From the NCBI RefSeq assembly GCF_000622145.1, contig NZ_JHWH01000015.1, positions 53,014-117,013 of the forward strand: 64,000 bases of DNA, read 5' to 3'. This stretch comes from Paracoccus yeei ATCC BAA-599. GTDB taxonomy: Bacteria > Pseudomonadota > Alphaproteobacteria > Rhodobacterales > Rhodobacteraceae. The position numbers were made by a program, and so were the translations under genes. Numbering within the stretch: position 1 is the stretch's first letter; every line of letters starts with the position of its first letter. The notes beneath the pieces are model-generated. The model saw only the letters and a program-made list of their open reading frames with translations, did no database searches and had not been told where the DNA came from. Shown piece after piece: positions 21,260 through 29,748 of the stretch.

Positions 21260-21733
21260 TCAGCGTCGGCGCGTGTCCACCGGATAGGCGGTGGTAAAGC
21301 GGATCCGCTCCATCGAGAAATGCGAGGTCACGTTCTTGATGGGTACCGCGTCCGTCAGGCGCTTGTAGAACTGGTCGAACGCCTCCATGTCGGGCACGGC
21401 CACCAGCAGCAGGTAGTCCATATGCCCGGCCATGCGGTGGCACTGCATGATTTCCGGCATGGCGTCCACGGCGGCGGTAAAGTCGCGGCGCCATTCGGCG
21501 GAGTGATTCGGCGCCTCGATTTCCACGAAGACGATGATGCCGAAGCCCAGCTGCGCCGGATCGGCCAAGGCGACGCGTCCGGTCAGGACCCCGTTGGCCT
21601 CGAGCTTCTGGATGCGCTTCCAGCACGGGGTCTGCGAAAGCCCCACCTTCTCGGCGATCTGGGCAATCGGAAGGGTTGCGTCGCGCATCAGTTCCGCGAC
21701 GATCTTGCGGTCGATCAGGTCAAGGTCGGACAT
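21260..21733 (-). CDS. Lrp/AsnC-family transcriptional regulator
   Basis: A 157-residue feast/famine regulator. Residues 1-60 form the winged helix (DLIDRKIVAELMRDATLPIA; VGLSQTPCWKRIQKLEANGV), and residues 70-145 the RAM ligand-binding domain. The ATG at 21731-21733 has AAGGCAG before it. Divergent from a small ORF 116 bases away; the shared gap is AT-rich (AAACAGTATTGTCTAGCG) and probably holds both promoters. Confidence 0.93.
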   Translation of the reverse strand: MSDLDLIDRKIVAELMRDATLPIAQIAEKVGLSQTPCWKRIQKLEANGVLTGRVALADPAQLGFGIIVFVEIEAPNHSAEWRRDFTAAVDAMPEIMQCHRMAGHMDYLLLVAVPDMEAFDQFYKRLTDAVPIKNVTSHFSMERIRFTTAYPVDTRRR

Positions 21734-21849
21734 CTCGCTGCCTTGGCAAAGGAATGGTCTTTTCTTTTTGTCGCGCAAATAAACAGTATTGTCTAGCGTG
21801 TAACTCGTGTATTATCGTCCCATACCACGGGACAGCCGACGGAGCCGAG

Positions 21850-22080
21850 ATGAGCCAGGAAAACACCGCCTTGGAGCACGACGACGGGCCTATGTTCGCG
21901 GTCCGGCTGATCGACCGCCGCACCGGCGAGGTGCCGCGCGTGAACGGCAATCCGCTGAGCCTGCTGACCCGGTCGCCCCGGCGCGCGGTGGCGGAGTTGC
22001 TGCGCGGGCGCAGCGGCCCGCACTGGCAGACCCAGGTCGAGCCGCTGGAACAGGCCCCGCGTCCCCGGCGCCCGCGTTAG
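21850..22080 (+). CDS. Small hypothetical protein
   Basis: A 76-residue charged protein starting MSQENTALEHDDGPMFAVRL at an ATG with GGAG upstream. It has no membrane segment or signal and a Pro/Arg-rich end. The middle (RSPRRAVAELLRGR) may form an amphipathic helix. I do not recognise the family. It is divergent from the Lrp gene and convergent with ybdK-like. Confidence 0.6.
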   Translation: MSQENTALEHDDGPMFAVRLIDRRTGEVPRVNGNPLSLLTRSPRRAVAELLRGRSGPHWQTQVEPLEQAPRPRRPR

Positions 22081-22089
22081 GGGTCCCGC

Positions 22090-23223
22090 CTAGTCGAGAT
22101 CCAGGCGAAACTCCTCGATCAGGTGCATGACGACGGCGCGCAGCGCCTCGTCGCGCGAGGCGCCGGCGGCCAGCGCCGCGGCATGGACCCGGCGCTGGCG
22201 CTGGGTCGAATTGCCCTCGGCCAGGATGCCGCGCAGGCGGGCGGTGGCGGGCTGGCTGTCCAGCGCATCCGCGTCCTCGGAAATCAGCGCGAGCCATTCC
22301 TCGGCCGCCTCGGTCTGGGGCCGGATCGTGCGGTGGCCAAAGTCGATCAACCCTTCGGTTACGCCATAGCGGGCGGCGCGCCAGCGGTTTTCGGCCAGCA
22401 GGAAGTTGTCGTATTGCCGCCAGCGGATGTTGCGCCGCGCCAGGCGCCACAGCATCCGCAGCGTCGCCTGGATCAGGGCGGCCATGGTCAGCGCGTCGCG
22501 CAGGCGCGGGCAGGCGTCGCAGATCCGGGTTTCCAGCGTCGGGAATTTCGACGACGGGCGCAGGTCCCACCAGATCTTGCTGCTGTCCTCGATGATGTCC
22601 AGATCGATCAGGGCGCCGACCATGCGGTCGTATTCCTCCCATCCCGTCAACTGGGGCGGCAGGCCGGTGCGGGGATAGCCGCCAAAGACCGTCGTGCGAT
22701 ACGAGGCCATGCCGCTGTCCTGCCCCTGCCAGAACGGGCTTGATGCCGAAAGGGCCAGCAGATGGGGCAGGAAATAGGTCATCTGGTTCATCAGGTCGAT
22801 GCGCAAGGCCTGGTCGGGAATGCCGACATGGACATGCATGCCGCAGATCAGCATGCGCCGGGCCATGCCCGCCATTTCCTGTGACAGCTGGTTGTAGCGG
22901 TCCTTGTCGGTATGGACCTGGTCGCGCCAGTCCGCCGCCGGGTGGCAGCCGGCCGAGATCGGCGCCAGCCCGAATTCCGCCGCATGATCCGCGATCGAGC
23001 GGCGCAGCCGCGCCAGGTGATCGCGCGCCTCGGCGATATTGGCGGAGACGGGGGTGCCGATCTCGATCTGACAGCGCAGGTATTCGGGGCTGACCTGATC
23101 CTTGAGATCCTGCTTGCAGGCGGCCATCAGCGCATCCGGGGCCGAGGCCAGGGCGCCGGTTTCGGCATCGACCAGCAGATATTCCTCTTCGATCCCAAGC
23201 GAAAACGGTATGTCGTCGTCCAT
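22090..23223 (-). CDS. Carboxylate-amine ligase, YbdK/GCS2 type
   Basis: A 377-residue member of the glutamate-cysteine ligase 2 family. [17 protein letters not shown] near residue 8 is the family start, followed by [26 protein letters not shown] (metal/ATP site), and [20 protein letters not shown]. The ATG at 23221-23223 is preceded by AAAGGCAG, better placed than the ATG six codons upstream. E. coli YbdK has weak gamma-glutamylcysteine synthetase activity; the physiological substrate is unknown. Confidence 0.92.
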   Translation of the reverse strand: MDDDIPFSLGIEEEYLLVDAETGALASAPDALMAACKQDLKDQVSPEYLRCQIEIGTPVSANIAEARDHLARLRRSIADHAAEFGLAPISAGCHPAADWRDQVHTDKDRYNQLSQEMAGMARRMLICGMHVHVGIPDQALRIDLMNQMTYFLPHLLALSASSPFWQGQDSGMASYRTTVFGGYPRTGLPPQLTGWEEYDRMVGALIDLDIIEDSSKIWWDLRPSSKFPTLETRICDACPRLRDALTMAALIQATLRMLWRLARRNIRWRQYDNFLLAENRWRAARYGVTEGLIDFGHRTIRPQTEAAEEWLALISEDADALDSQPATARLRGILAEGNSTQRQRRVHAAALAAGASRDEALRAVVMHLIEEFRLDLD

Positions 23224-23798
23224 CGGTCTGCCTTTCTGCATGTCGCGGGGGAAACCCGCGGGCGGGCCGCGCCGTTCCGCACGGCGAATTGGTGCGGCTC
23301 TGCGTCGAACGGGACCGGCTGGCCGCCGTGCCGCAGCAATCGCGCCCGTCCCTGTGTCGATGGACGACCTGCCCGCCCTCCTGTGGCCGGAAAGGGGCCG
23401 CTACGGGCTGAAGCATTTGCGAAAAGGCCTTTTGCGCGGATCCGGTGGCCGACATCCATGGCAGGCGCGGCACCGACCGGGCGCGGGGCTGCTGCTGGTT
23501 TGTCCCAAGCAGTCTGTCGCCCAGGTCCTGCCGCTGAAGGTCCGCGCCGCGCTGTCGGATTGCGACGCGGGGGTGATGCGCGTGGTTTGACCCTTGAGTC
23601 GGTCCCGTCGGCGTGCAGGCCGACATCCTGTCGGATCTGACCGACTCCGAGCGCGATCTTTACCGAACTGCCGTGGAAATCGGCCGGGGCTGGCAATGAC
23701 AAAAGCCGCGCCCCGCCGCGACCGGGCGCGCGGCGGGGGCGAGTCCTGAGCGAGAAAGCCGTCTGGTTTCATCACGCTACGCCCGGGAAAGCCCTCCG
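23224..23798. other. Gap without a supported gene
   Basis: Several overlapping open frames exist on both strands here, as is normal at this GC, but none has a ribosome site, a family motif or a credible composition. The only structure that stands out is the strong hairpin at 23711-23738. Confidence 0.6.
23711..23738 (-). terminator. Strong GC hairpin, possible terminator
   Basis: CCCCGCCGCG (23711-23720) and CGCGGCGGGG (23729-23738) form a perfect ten-base stem with an eight-base loop. Read on the minus strand it is followed by GCGCGGCTTTTG, a short T run, so it resembles an intrinsic terminator for leftward transcription. No leftward gene is visible immediately upstream of it, so the target is unclear. 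Confidence 0.45.
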
Positions 23799-23827
23799 AA
23801 AAACACGTCTTGCTTTATCGTGTTTTT
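23799..23827. promoter_or_regulatory. Palindrome upstream of GST-cysE
   Basis: AAAAACACG and CGTGTTTTT form a perfect nine-base inverted repeat separated by eleven AT-rich bases, ending 45 bases before the start of the GST-like gene. The symmetry, spacing and lack of a T tract argue for a dimeric repressor or activator site rather than a terminator. The regulator is unknown; a sulfur-metabolism regulator is conceivable because cysE follows. Confidence 0.5.
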
Positions 23828-23871
23828 GTGCCACTCTGGCCCCGTATCGCGGCGAAGAGGAGGCAGAGCCG

Positions 23872-24600
23872 ATGCAGCGACAGTTTCCCCGGTTGCGCGT
23901 CACGGGTCCGCAGGATTGCGCGGTGGCGCAAGGCGCCCGGCTTGCCCTGGCCCTGCGCGGCTGGCCGACCGGCGCCGCCGGGCAGGCCCAGGCCACGCGC
24001 CTGCTGGTCGAAACCCAGCCCGACGTGATCCTGACGATCGAGGACCCCGCTGCGATGATCGAGTTGATCGAGGATCTGCACCCCGGCCATCCCCTGCACC
24101 CCTGCGACCCCGCCGCCCGGGCGCGGCACCGCGAGTTGATCGCGCTGGTGGGCGCGGCGCGGGCCGAGTTGGGGCGGGTGACGGCGGCGCGGAACCTGCG
24201 CGATCTCGACATCGCGGTCTTTGCGCTGCGCGAGACGCTGGCGCGGCTGGACCGGGGGATCGCGGGCGAGACCGGGGCCGCGCTGACCAACCTCGATCTG
24301 GTGCTGGCGCCGGTGCTGTGGCGCGCGGCGATCCTGGACCGGCGCTTCGGCCTGCATCTGGGCGACGGGCTGGCCGCCTGCCGGACGCGCATCGCGCAGG
24401 CCTATGGGCAGCCGCCGGTGCGGGCGATGCTGGACCGCGCGGCGGGGCGGCGCTTTCTGGACGGGTTGGGCCCGCGGGCGGCGCTGTTCGATCTGGCGGG
24501 GGCCGCGGCGGAATGGCAGCGCGCCTTTGCCGACCTGCGCGCGCGCGTCCTGCCCTTTGCCCCGCCGGCCCCGCCCGCCCGCGCCGGGCGGCGCGGCTGA
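23872..24600 (+). CDS. Glutathione S-transferase-like protein
   Basis: A 242-residue protein. The N-terminus (residues 1-75) reads as a weak thioredoxin-like domain: VETQPDVILTIEDPAAMIELIEDLHPGHPL corresponds to the strand-turn-helix where GSTs bind the glutathione gamma-glutamyl group. The rest (RHRELIALVGAARAEL onward) looks like the all-helical GST C-terminal domain. There is no obvious N-terminal catalytic Ser/Cys/Tyr. An AGGAGGCAGAGCCG ribosome site precedes the ATG. It is 25 bases before cysE, suggesting co-transcription and a thiol-related role. Confidence 0.7.
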   Translation: MQRQFPRLRVTGPQDCAVAQGARLALALRGWPTGAAGQAQATRLLVETQPDVILTIEDPAAMIELIEDLHPGHPLHPCDPAARARHRELIALVGAARAELGRVTAARNLRDLDIAVFALRETLARLDRGIAGETGAALTNLDLVLAPVLWRAAILDRRFGLHLGDGLAACRTRIAQAYGQPPVRAMLDRAAGRRFLDGLGPRAALFDLAGAAAEWQRAFADLRARVLPFAPPAPPARAGRRG

Positions 24601-24625
24601 GCCGCCCTTGGCACGACAGCCGCCG

Positions 24626-25552
24626 ATGGACGGCCTGCCCCCGCGCGACGCACCCGAGGACCTGGACCTGGGCCAGGTTGCCGAACAGCTGCGCCTGCTG
24701 CGGCTGGTGTCCCAGCAGCGCCGCTATGCGGGGCGCCCGGTCCCGCGCCTGCCGGTCCGGGCCGAGATCACCGACCTGCTGGCCGGCCTGATCGCGGCGC
24801 TTTACCCGCGCCACTACGGCCCCTCGGGACTGCCGCCCGATCGCACCGACGGCTATGTGGTGGCCTTGCTGCCGGCGCTGCGCGAACGCTTGGCCCGGCA
24901 GGTCGAACTGGAGTTCCTGCTGGCCATCGATGCCGAGCCCGCCGACTGCCATGACCGCGCGCGCCAGACAGCCGACCGGGTGATGGGCGCCCTGCCGCGC
25001 ATCCGCGACCTGCACGACACCGACATCGCTGCCGCCTATGTCGGCGATCCCTCGGCCAAAAGCCTGGACGAGATCGTGTTCTGCTATCCCGGGGTCGCCG
25101 CCGCCTTGCGGCACCGCATCGCGCACGAACTGTACGGAGCCGGGGCGACCATGATCGCCCGCATCATGGCCGAGCATTCCCATTCCGTGACCGGCATCGA
25201 CATCCATCCCGGCGCGCGGATCGGTCCCGCCTGCTTCATCGACCATGGCACCGGGGTCGTCATCGGGGAAACGGCGGTGATCGGGCGGAACGTGCGGCTT
25301 TACCAGCAGGTGACCCTGGGTGCGAAGCGCTTCGAGGAGGCGGGCGACGGCTCGCTGGTCAAGGGCCAGCCGCGCCATCCGGTGATCGGCGACGATGTGG
25401 TGATCTATGCGGGCGCGACGATCCTGGGCCGCATCACCATCGGCCGGGGCGCGGTGATCGGGGGCGGGGTCTGGCTGACCCAGTCGGTCGCGCCGGGAAC
25501 CGTGGTGACGCAGGCGCGCCCCAAGCTGGACAGCCTGCCCGCGCCGGACTGA
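24626..25552 (+). CDS. cysE: Serine O-acetyltransferase (EpsC type)
   Basis: A 308-residue enzyme making O-acetylserine for cysteine synthesis. Residues 1-150 are the helical extension of the longer EpsC-type enzymes; DEIVFCYPGVAAALRHRIAHEL leads into the left-handed beta-helix with hexapeptide repeats (GIDIHPGARIGPACFIDHGTG, catalytic His/Asp). The end, GTVVTQARPKLDSLP, lacks the classic terminal Ile that inserts into CysK. The start is taken as ATG 24626; a TTG at 24608 is also in frame. Confidence 0.92.
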   Translation: MDGLPPRDAPEDLDLGQVAEQLRLLRLVSQQRRYAGRPVPRLPVRAEITDLLAGLIAALYPRHYGPSGLPPDRTDGYVVALLPALRERLARQVELEFLLAIDAEPADCHDRARQTADRVMGALPRIRDLHDTDIAAAYVGDPSAKSLDEIVFCYPGVAAALRHRIAHELYGAGATMIARIMAEHSHSVTGIDIHPGARIGPACFIDHGTGVVIGETAVIGRNVRLYQQVTLGAKRFEEAGDGSLVKGQPRHPVIGDDVVIYAGATILGRITIGRGAVIGGGVWLTQSVAPGTVVTQARPKLDSLPAPD

Positions 25553-25708
25553 CGGGGCGGGCGATAGAACGGGCCTTCTCAACCCCGTTCCAAAAGGCAA
25601 GGGAACTGCTGTCGCGGCGCGCGATATAAAACGACCTTATCTATCGTGATTTGGCGGCGGCTGATAGGATTTCCTGATCCGAACCCTTCGACCAGGAAAG
25701 GCAAGACC

Positions 25709-25909
25709 ATGATCCGCGCCCTTTTCAGCCCGCTGCGCCTTGCCCCCCTGCCGTCGCGGCAGGCCGGAGCCCCGAAACCCCGCGAAGGGATGCCCTCGGG
25801 CCTGTGGACCCCGGCCGAGGCGCGCCCCGCCCTTTGGCCCGAGGCCGGGCTGCTTGCCGACCGCCACCGCCCGCTTCCCCGCCACGCCGAACGCCGCCAT
25901 TGGCTGTAG
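25709..25909 (+). CDS. Small Pro/Arg-rich hypothetical protein
   Basis: A 66-residue basic protein (MIRALFSPLRLAPLPSRQ...) ending ERRHWL. AGGAAAGGCAAGACC gives a very good ribosome site before the ATG. The same kind of site (AGGAAAGG) precedes the next gene, and the spacing of 25 bases suggests a shared transcript with the glycosyltransferase. Family not recognised. Confidence 0.55.
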   Translation: MIRALFSPLRLAPLPSRQAGAPKPREGMPSGLWTPAEARPALWPEAGLLADRHRPLPRHAERRHWL

Positions 25910-25933
25910 GCCCGCACAGGAAAGGTTTCGACG

Positions 25934-27118
25934 ATGAACCGCATTTCCGAAATCCTGCATGACGAGGGCCTGGCCGGGATCTATTCGCGGCTGCGCTATC
26001 CCAAGGGCCGCACGGCGACGCATGACCTGCCCCCCATCGCGGCACGGGTGCAGGTGATCGGCGGCGACGCGACGCTGGCCGCCAGCCTGCGGCAGATGCT
26101 GCGCATGGCCGGTCGGCCCACCCTGCCCGAAGGCGCGGCGCCGGGCACGACGCGGTTCCACATCGACCCCGATTTCACCGCCGCAAGCCGGCATGACGAA
26201 CGCGACGTGCTGATCCTGACCTCGCGCACGCGGGCGGATCTGGCGCAGGTGATCCTGCACGGCCGGGGCTGCCACGCGCTGATCGACACGGTGCCGGCGC
26301 GGCTGGATGCGCTGATCGCCTCGGGCCTGCCGGCCGAGCGGCTGTTCCTGGCGGCCGAGGATGTCACCGGCTTTCGCCGCGGCCTGTTCCGCTTTCTGGT
26401 GGCGGGTCGGGCGGTCGACCCCGATGCCATCGACTGGCGCAGCGTGATGCCGGAAATCGCCCCGGCGACGGTGCCGCGCCTGTGCCTTGGCCTGCCCGAG
26501 ACGCCGGCCCGGCGCGCCTCGTTCCAGCGCCAGCCGGTGCAGGGGTTCCGCGTCTTCGACGGGCTGCGCTATGATCCCGGCTGGATCGGCGCGGCGCTGA
26601 GCTTTCGCACCATGGCGCGGGCCTGCCTGGACGCCGGCGCGCCCTGGGCCATCTTTTGCGAGGACGACATGCTGGCCGCCCCGGAGTTCGAGGCCCGGCT
26701 GCAAGTCGTGCAGGATTATCTGCGCGGGGTCGAATGGGACGTGTTCTCGGGGCTCTCGACGCATGTGCGCGACGACTATGCCCTGCAAGGCGTGGCGCGG
26801 TTCGGGGGCGAGACCTTCCTGCACCTGGACCGCACGGCGGGGATGGTCTTCAACATCTTCAACCGCCGCGCGCTGGAATGGCTGGCGGACTGGCGCATGG
26901 ACGACCACGGCGCCCGGCGCGTGACCATCGACCGCCACCTTGAGGCGATGCCCGGGATGCGGGTCGTGACCACGCGCGATTTCCTGGTCGATCACAGCGA
27001 CCTCTTGTCCTCGACGGCCTGGGGGTTCAGCAACCGGCGCTATCGGTCGCTGATCGCGGCCAGCCAGCGGCGGTTGCAGGCCAAGGCGATGCAGGCGCCG
27101 GAGGGCGCCATCGCCTAG
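25934..27118 (+). CDS. Putative glycosyltransferase, surface polysaccharide locus
   Basis: A 394-residue protein. The C-terminal half resembles family-25/LPS-type glycosyltransferases: CLGLPETPARRASFQRQPV, then WAIFCEDDMLAAPEFEARLQ with the metal-binding acidic EDD, then WDVFSGLSTHV. The N-terminal 180 residues are less conserved and may be a separate domain. AGGAAAGG precedes the ATG. It converges with kpsM (four-base tail overlap), which fits a role in capsule or LPS assembly; sugar and linkage are unknown. Confidence 0.7.
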   Translation: MNRISEILHDEGLAGIYSRLRYPKGRTATHDLPPIAARVQVIGGDATLAASLRQMLRMAGRPTLPEGAAPGTTRFHIDPDFTAASRHDERDVLILTSRTRADLAQVILHGRGCHALIDTVPARLDALIASGLPAERLFLAAEDVTGFRRGLFRFLVAGRAVDPDAIDWRSVMPEIAPATVPRLCLGLPETPARRASFQRQPVQGFRVFDGLRYDPGWIGAALSFRTMARACLDAGAPWAIFCEDDMLAAPEFEARLQVVQDYLRGVEWDVFSGLSTHVRDDYALQGVARFGGETFLHLDRTAGMVFNIFNRRALEWLADWRMDDHGARRVTIDRHLEAMPGMRVVTTRDFLVDHSDLLSSTAWGFSNRRYRSLIAASQRRLQAKAMQAPEGAIA

Positions 27119-27906
27119 CGCAGCGCCAGGTCGCGGTGCCAGCGGTAAAGCAGCGCCAGACCGACCTGGAACAGCACCGCCGCGACCAGCGCGACATAGA
27201 CCGGCTGGACATATTCCGCGCGGTAGGTCGCATAGACCCCCGCGCGGTTCATGCCGATGATGTGGACGATGGGGTTGAACCACAGCACGTTCGCAAAGCT
27301 CTGCGGCAGCGCGTCGAACGGGATGAAGACGCAGGACAGCAGGAACAGCGGCCGCGTCGCGATGGACCAGACATTCGCCCACAGGGGAAAGCGCCGCATC
27401 AGGAAGCAGTTGGTGCAGCCGAGCCCCAGGCCAAGCCCCGCCGCCATGCAGAAGGCCGCGACGATGCGGGGCAGGTCCAGGATCGGCTCGACATTGTCGT
27501 AAAGGATGATGCCGGTCAGCACGATGGCAAAGACCAGCGCATGGACGACGCAGGCCAGCACGAAGCGCGCCGCGATGGCATCGACGAAGGTGACGCCGGG
27601 ATAGAACAGCAGCTGCCTGGAAAAGCTCAGCGACTGGGCGATCTTGCGGCTGATGTCGAGCACCATCAGGAACGGCAGCAGGCCCGTCGCATAGAACAGC
27701 GCAAAGCTGGACCCCATTGGCGGCACCCGCACCGCCAGCGAAAAGATCAGCGTCAGCAGCGCGATGCCGCCCACCGGCTCCAGCACCGTCCACAGGAAAC
27801 CGCCGGGCGAGCGGCCATAGGTGGTCGCCATCTCGCGAAAGACCAGCGCGGTGACGGTGCGCAGGCCGGGCGTACGGCCCAGGGGGTGGCGGCGTTCAGT
27901 CGTCAT
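27115..27906 (-). CDS. kpsM: Capsule polysaccharide ABC permease (KpsM-like)
   Basis: A 263-residue ABC-2 type permease with six membrane segments. FREMATTYGRSPGGFLWTVLEP is the typical amphipathic lead-in, followed by hydrophobic segments and the short C-terminal WHRDLAL tail. The start overlaps the end of kpsT by eleven bases. With KpsT and KpsE it exports polysaccharide across the inner membrane. Confidence 0.92.
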   Translation of the reverse strand: MTTERRHPLGRTPGLRTVTALVFREMATTYGRSPGGFLWTVLEPVGGIALLTLIFSLAVRVPPMGSSFALFYATGLLPFLMVLDISRKIAQSLSFSRQLLFYPGVTFVDAIAARFVLACVVHALVFAIVLTGIILYDNVEPILDLPRIVAAFCMAAGLGLGLGCTNCFLMRRFPLWANVWSIATRPLFLLSCVFIPFDALPQSFANVLWFNPIVHIIGMNRAGVYATYRAEYVQPVYVALVAAVLFQVGLALLYRWHRDLALR

Positions 27907-28576
27907 CGTCGTCCCCGGGCGCGGTGCCCATGTTGGCCTGGTGGACGGCGATGGCCTCGTTCACGTCGCTGTAATAGGTCAGCCGCCCCCGGTGCAGCAC
28001 CGCGGCCGAGGTGCACAGCGCCCGCACCATGCTCATGGAATGGGAGACCATGATGGCGCCGCTGTTCAGCAGGCGGTTGCGGAAGTAGGCCTTGCTTTTT
28101 TCCCGGAAATAGCCGTCGCCGACGCTGGTCACCTCGTCCACCAGATAGGTGTCGAAATGGATGCCCATCGAGACGCCGAAGGCCAGCCGCGACCGCATCC
28201 CCGAGGAATAGTTGCGAAACGGCAGGTGCAGGTGGTGGCCCAGGTCGGAAAACCCGGCGACGAAATCCAAAAGCGCCTCGGCATCCACGTCATAGACGCG
28301 GGCGATGAAGCGGGTGTTCTGCGCCCCGGTCAGGTCGGGATGGAAGCTGCCCGAAAAGCCCACCGGCCAGGACACGCTGCCGGTGGTGGCGACCCGGCCC
28401 CGGTCGGGGCGCACCACGCCGGCGATCATCCGCAGCAGGGTGGACTTGCCCGCGCCGTTGTGGCCCAGCAGCGCGATGGATTCCCGGCTGGGAAAGGTCA
28501 CGGTCACGTCGCGCGCGACGATCGTGGTGCGGCCCTTGACCGTGAAGCTTTTCGACAGGCTCTCAAGCCGGATCAT
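27896..28576 (-). CDS. kpsT: Capsule polysaccharide ABC ATPase (KpsT-like)
   Basis: A 226-residue ATPase: Walker A LLGHNGAGKSTLLRM, a short KpsT-type signature YSSGMRSRLAFG instead of LSGGQ, and Walker B TYLVDEVTSVGD, a known feature of polysaccharide/teichoic exporters. It ends in an Asp run (DDDDD). The ATG overlaps the kpsE stop (ATGA). Confidence 0.93.
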   Translation of the reverse strand: MIRLESLSKSFTVKGRTTIVARDVTVTFPSRESIALLGHNGAGKSTLLRMIAGVVRPDRGRVATTGSVSWPVGFSGSFHPDLTGAQNTRFIARVYDVDAEALLDFVAGFSDLGHHLHLPFRNYSSGMRSRLAFGVSMGIHFDTYLVDEVTSVGDGYFREKSKAYFRNRLLNSGAIMVSHSMSMVRALCTSAAVLHRGRLTYYSDVNEAIAVHQANMGTAPGDDDDD

Positions 28577-29748
28577 GCCGTCCGGTCCCGGTTGCTGAGC
28601 GCGATCAGCACGGCGCTGAGCCAGGCGATGAAGATGAAGCAGGCCGCGAGTCCGATGATCATGGCACGCCGCGGCCGGGTCGCGGTCTGCGGCAGGCCGG
28701 GCTGCACAAAGGTCGCAAGATAGCGGTTGTCCTGTTCGGCCTTCGAGCGCGCCGCCTCGACCCCCGCCAGCGCCAGGCTGTAGCTTTTCTCGGCCAGTTC
28801 CAGGTCCAGTTGCAGCTTGGTATAGCCGTCCAGCACCGCGCTGAAGCTGACGTCGCCCTTGGCGCCGGCGACATAGCCCTGGCGTTCCTCCTCGATCCGT
28901 CGGCGCAGCACGTCCACGCGCTTTTGCGCCTGGGTCAGGCGCACGTCGGCGGTGCCCTGTTCGCGCATGGTTTCCAGTTGCAGGATCGCCTCGGTCAGGT
29001 CCTGCGACAGGCTGGCCATCACCGCCGAGTTGATGTTGACGGCGGCCTGGGCGTCGATCAGCCGGTTTTCGTCGCGAAAGCGGGCGATGGCCAGGCGGGC
29101 CCGGGTCAGGCGCTGCTCCATCTGGGCCAGGTCGCGTTCGGCGTGCCGCAGGCTGTTTTCGCGCGCCTCGTCCGAGACGGTGTTGACCAGACGCCCCGCC
29201 GCCTGGTGGATGGCTTGCGCGATGCGCTGCGCATCGGCGGCGGCGAAGGCCCGCGCCTCGATCCCGATCATGCCGGTGGCGCTGTCCACGCTGATCGTGA
29301 CCATGCGCCGCCAATAGGCGACCAGATCCTCAAGCGTGGCGCCGTCCTTCAGCGCAAAGACCGGATCGCCCGGCCGCGCAAAGATCGCGCGCAGGTCCAG
29401 CTCTGCGTCGATCATGCGCACGAAGCCGGGGCTGCGCAGATATTCGTAGAGCATCTTGGCGTCGGTCGTGGTGTTGCCGACCGAGGACAGGCCCAGACCC
29501 GCCAGCATGCCCATGTTCGGCGATTCGTCGTCGCGCACCACGAACGAGACTTCGGACACATACTGGTCGCGCGCGACCGCCACCATGTAGACCCCGACCA
29601 GCAGCGTCGGCAGCAGGAACCCCAGCAGGAAGCTGGCCAGCACCAGGCTGTGCCCGCGCGTCCAGCGCGCCCGCGCGACCGGGGGCGGGATGCGCGGATT
29701 GGCCGAGCGGACCCGCGCGGGCGGGGCTGGCGCCTCGAGGTCCTTCAC
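28573..29748 (-). CDS. kpsE: Capsule export inner-membrane protein (KpsE-like)
   Basis: A 391-residue polysaccharide co-polymerase. A first membrane segment (about residues 35-58), a periplasmic Wzz-like part starting SEVSFVVRDDESP, a long coiled-coil region (about residues 200-330; RHAERDLAQMEQRLTRARLA) and a second membrane segment near residues 365-385. The GTG at 29746-29748 overlaps the preceding stop. It links the KpsMT exporter to the outer-membrane channel, whose gene (KpsD-like) is not in this window. Confidence 0.9.
   Translation of the reverse strand: MKDLEAPAPPARVRSANPRIPPPVARARWTRGHSLVLASFLLGFLLPTLLVGVYMVAVARDQYVSEVSFVVRDDESPNMGMLAGLGLSSVGNTTTDAKMLYEYLRSPGFVRMIDAELDLRAIFARPGDPVFALKDGATLEDLVAYWRRMVTISVDSATGMIGIEARAFAAADAQRIAQAIHQAAGRLVNTVSDEARENSLRHAERDLAQMEQRLTRARLAIARFRDENRLIDAQAAVNINSAVMASLSQDLTEAILQLETMREQGTADVRLTQAQKRVDVLRRRIEEERQGYVAGAKGDVSFSAVLDGYTKLQLDLELAEKSYSLALAGVEAARSKAEQDNRYLATFVQPGLPQTATRPRRAMIIGLAACFIFIAWLSAVLIALSNRDRTA

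Noticed and set aside
23102..23702. Overlapping open frames between the YbdK-type gene and the GST-like gene
   Set aside because: No ribosome site, no recognisable domain, and frames on both strands are equally open, as expected by chance at this GC.
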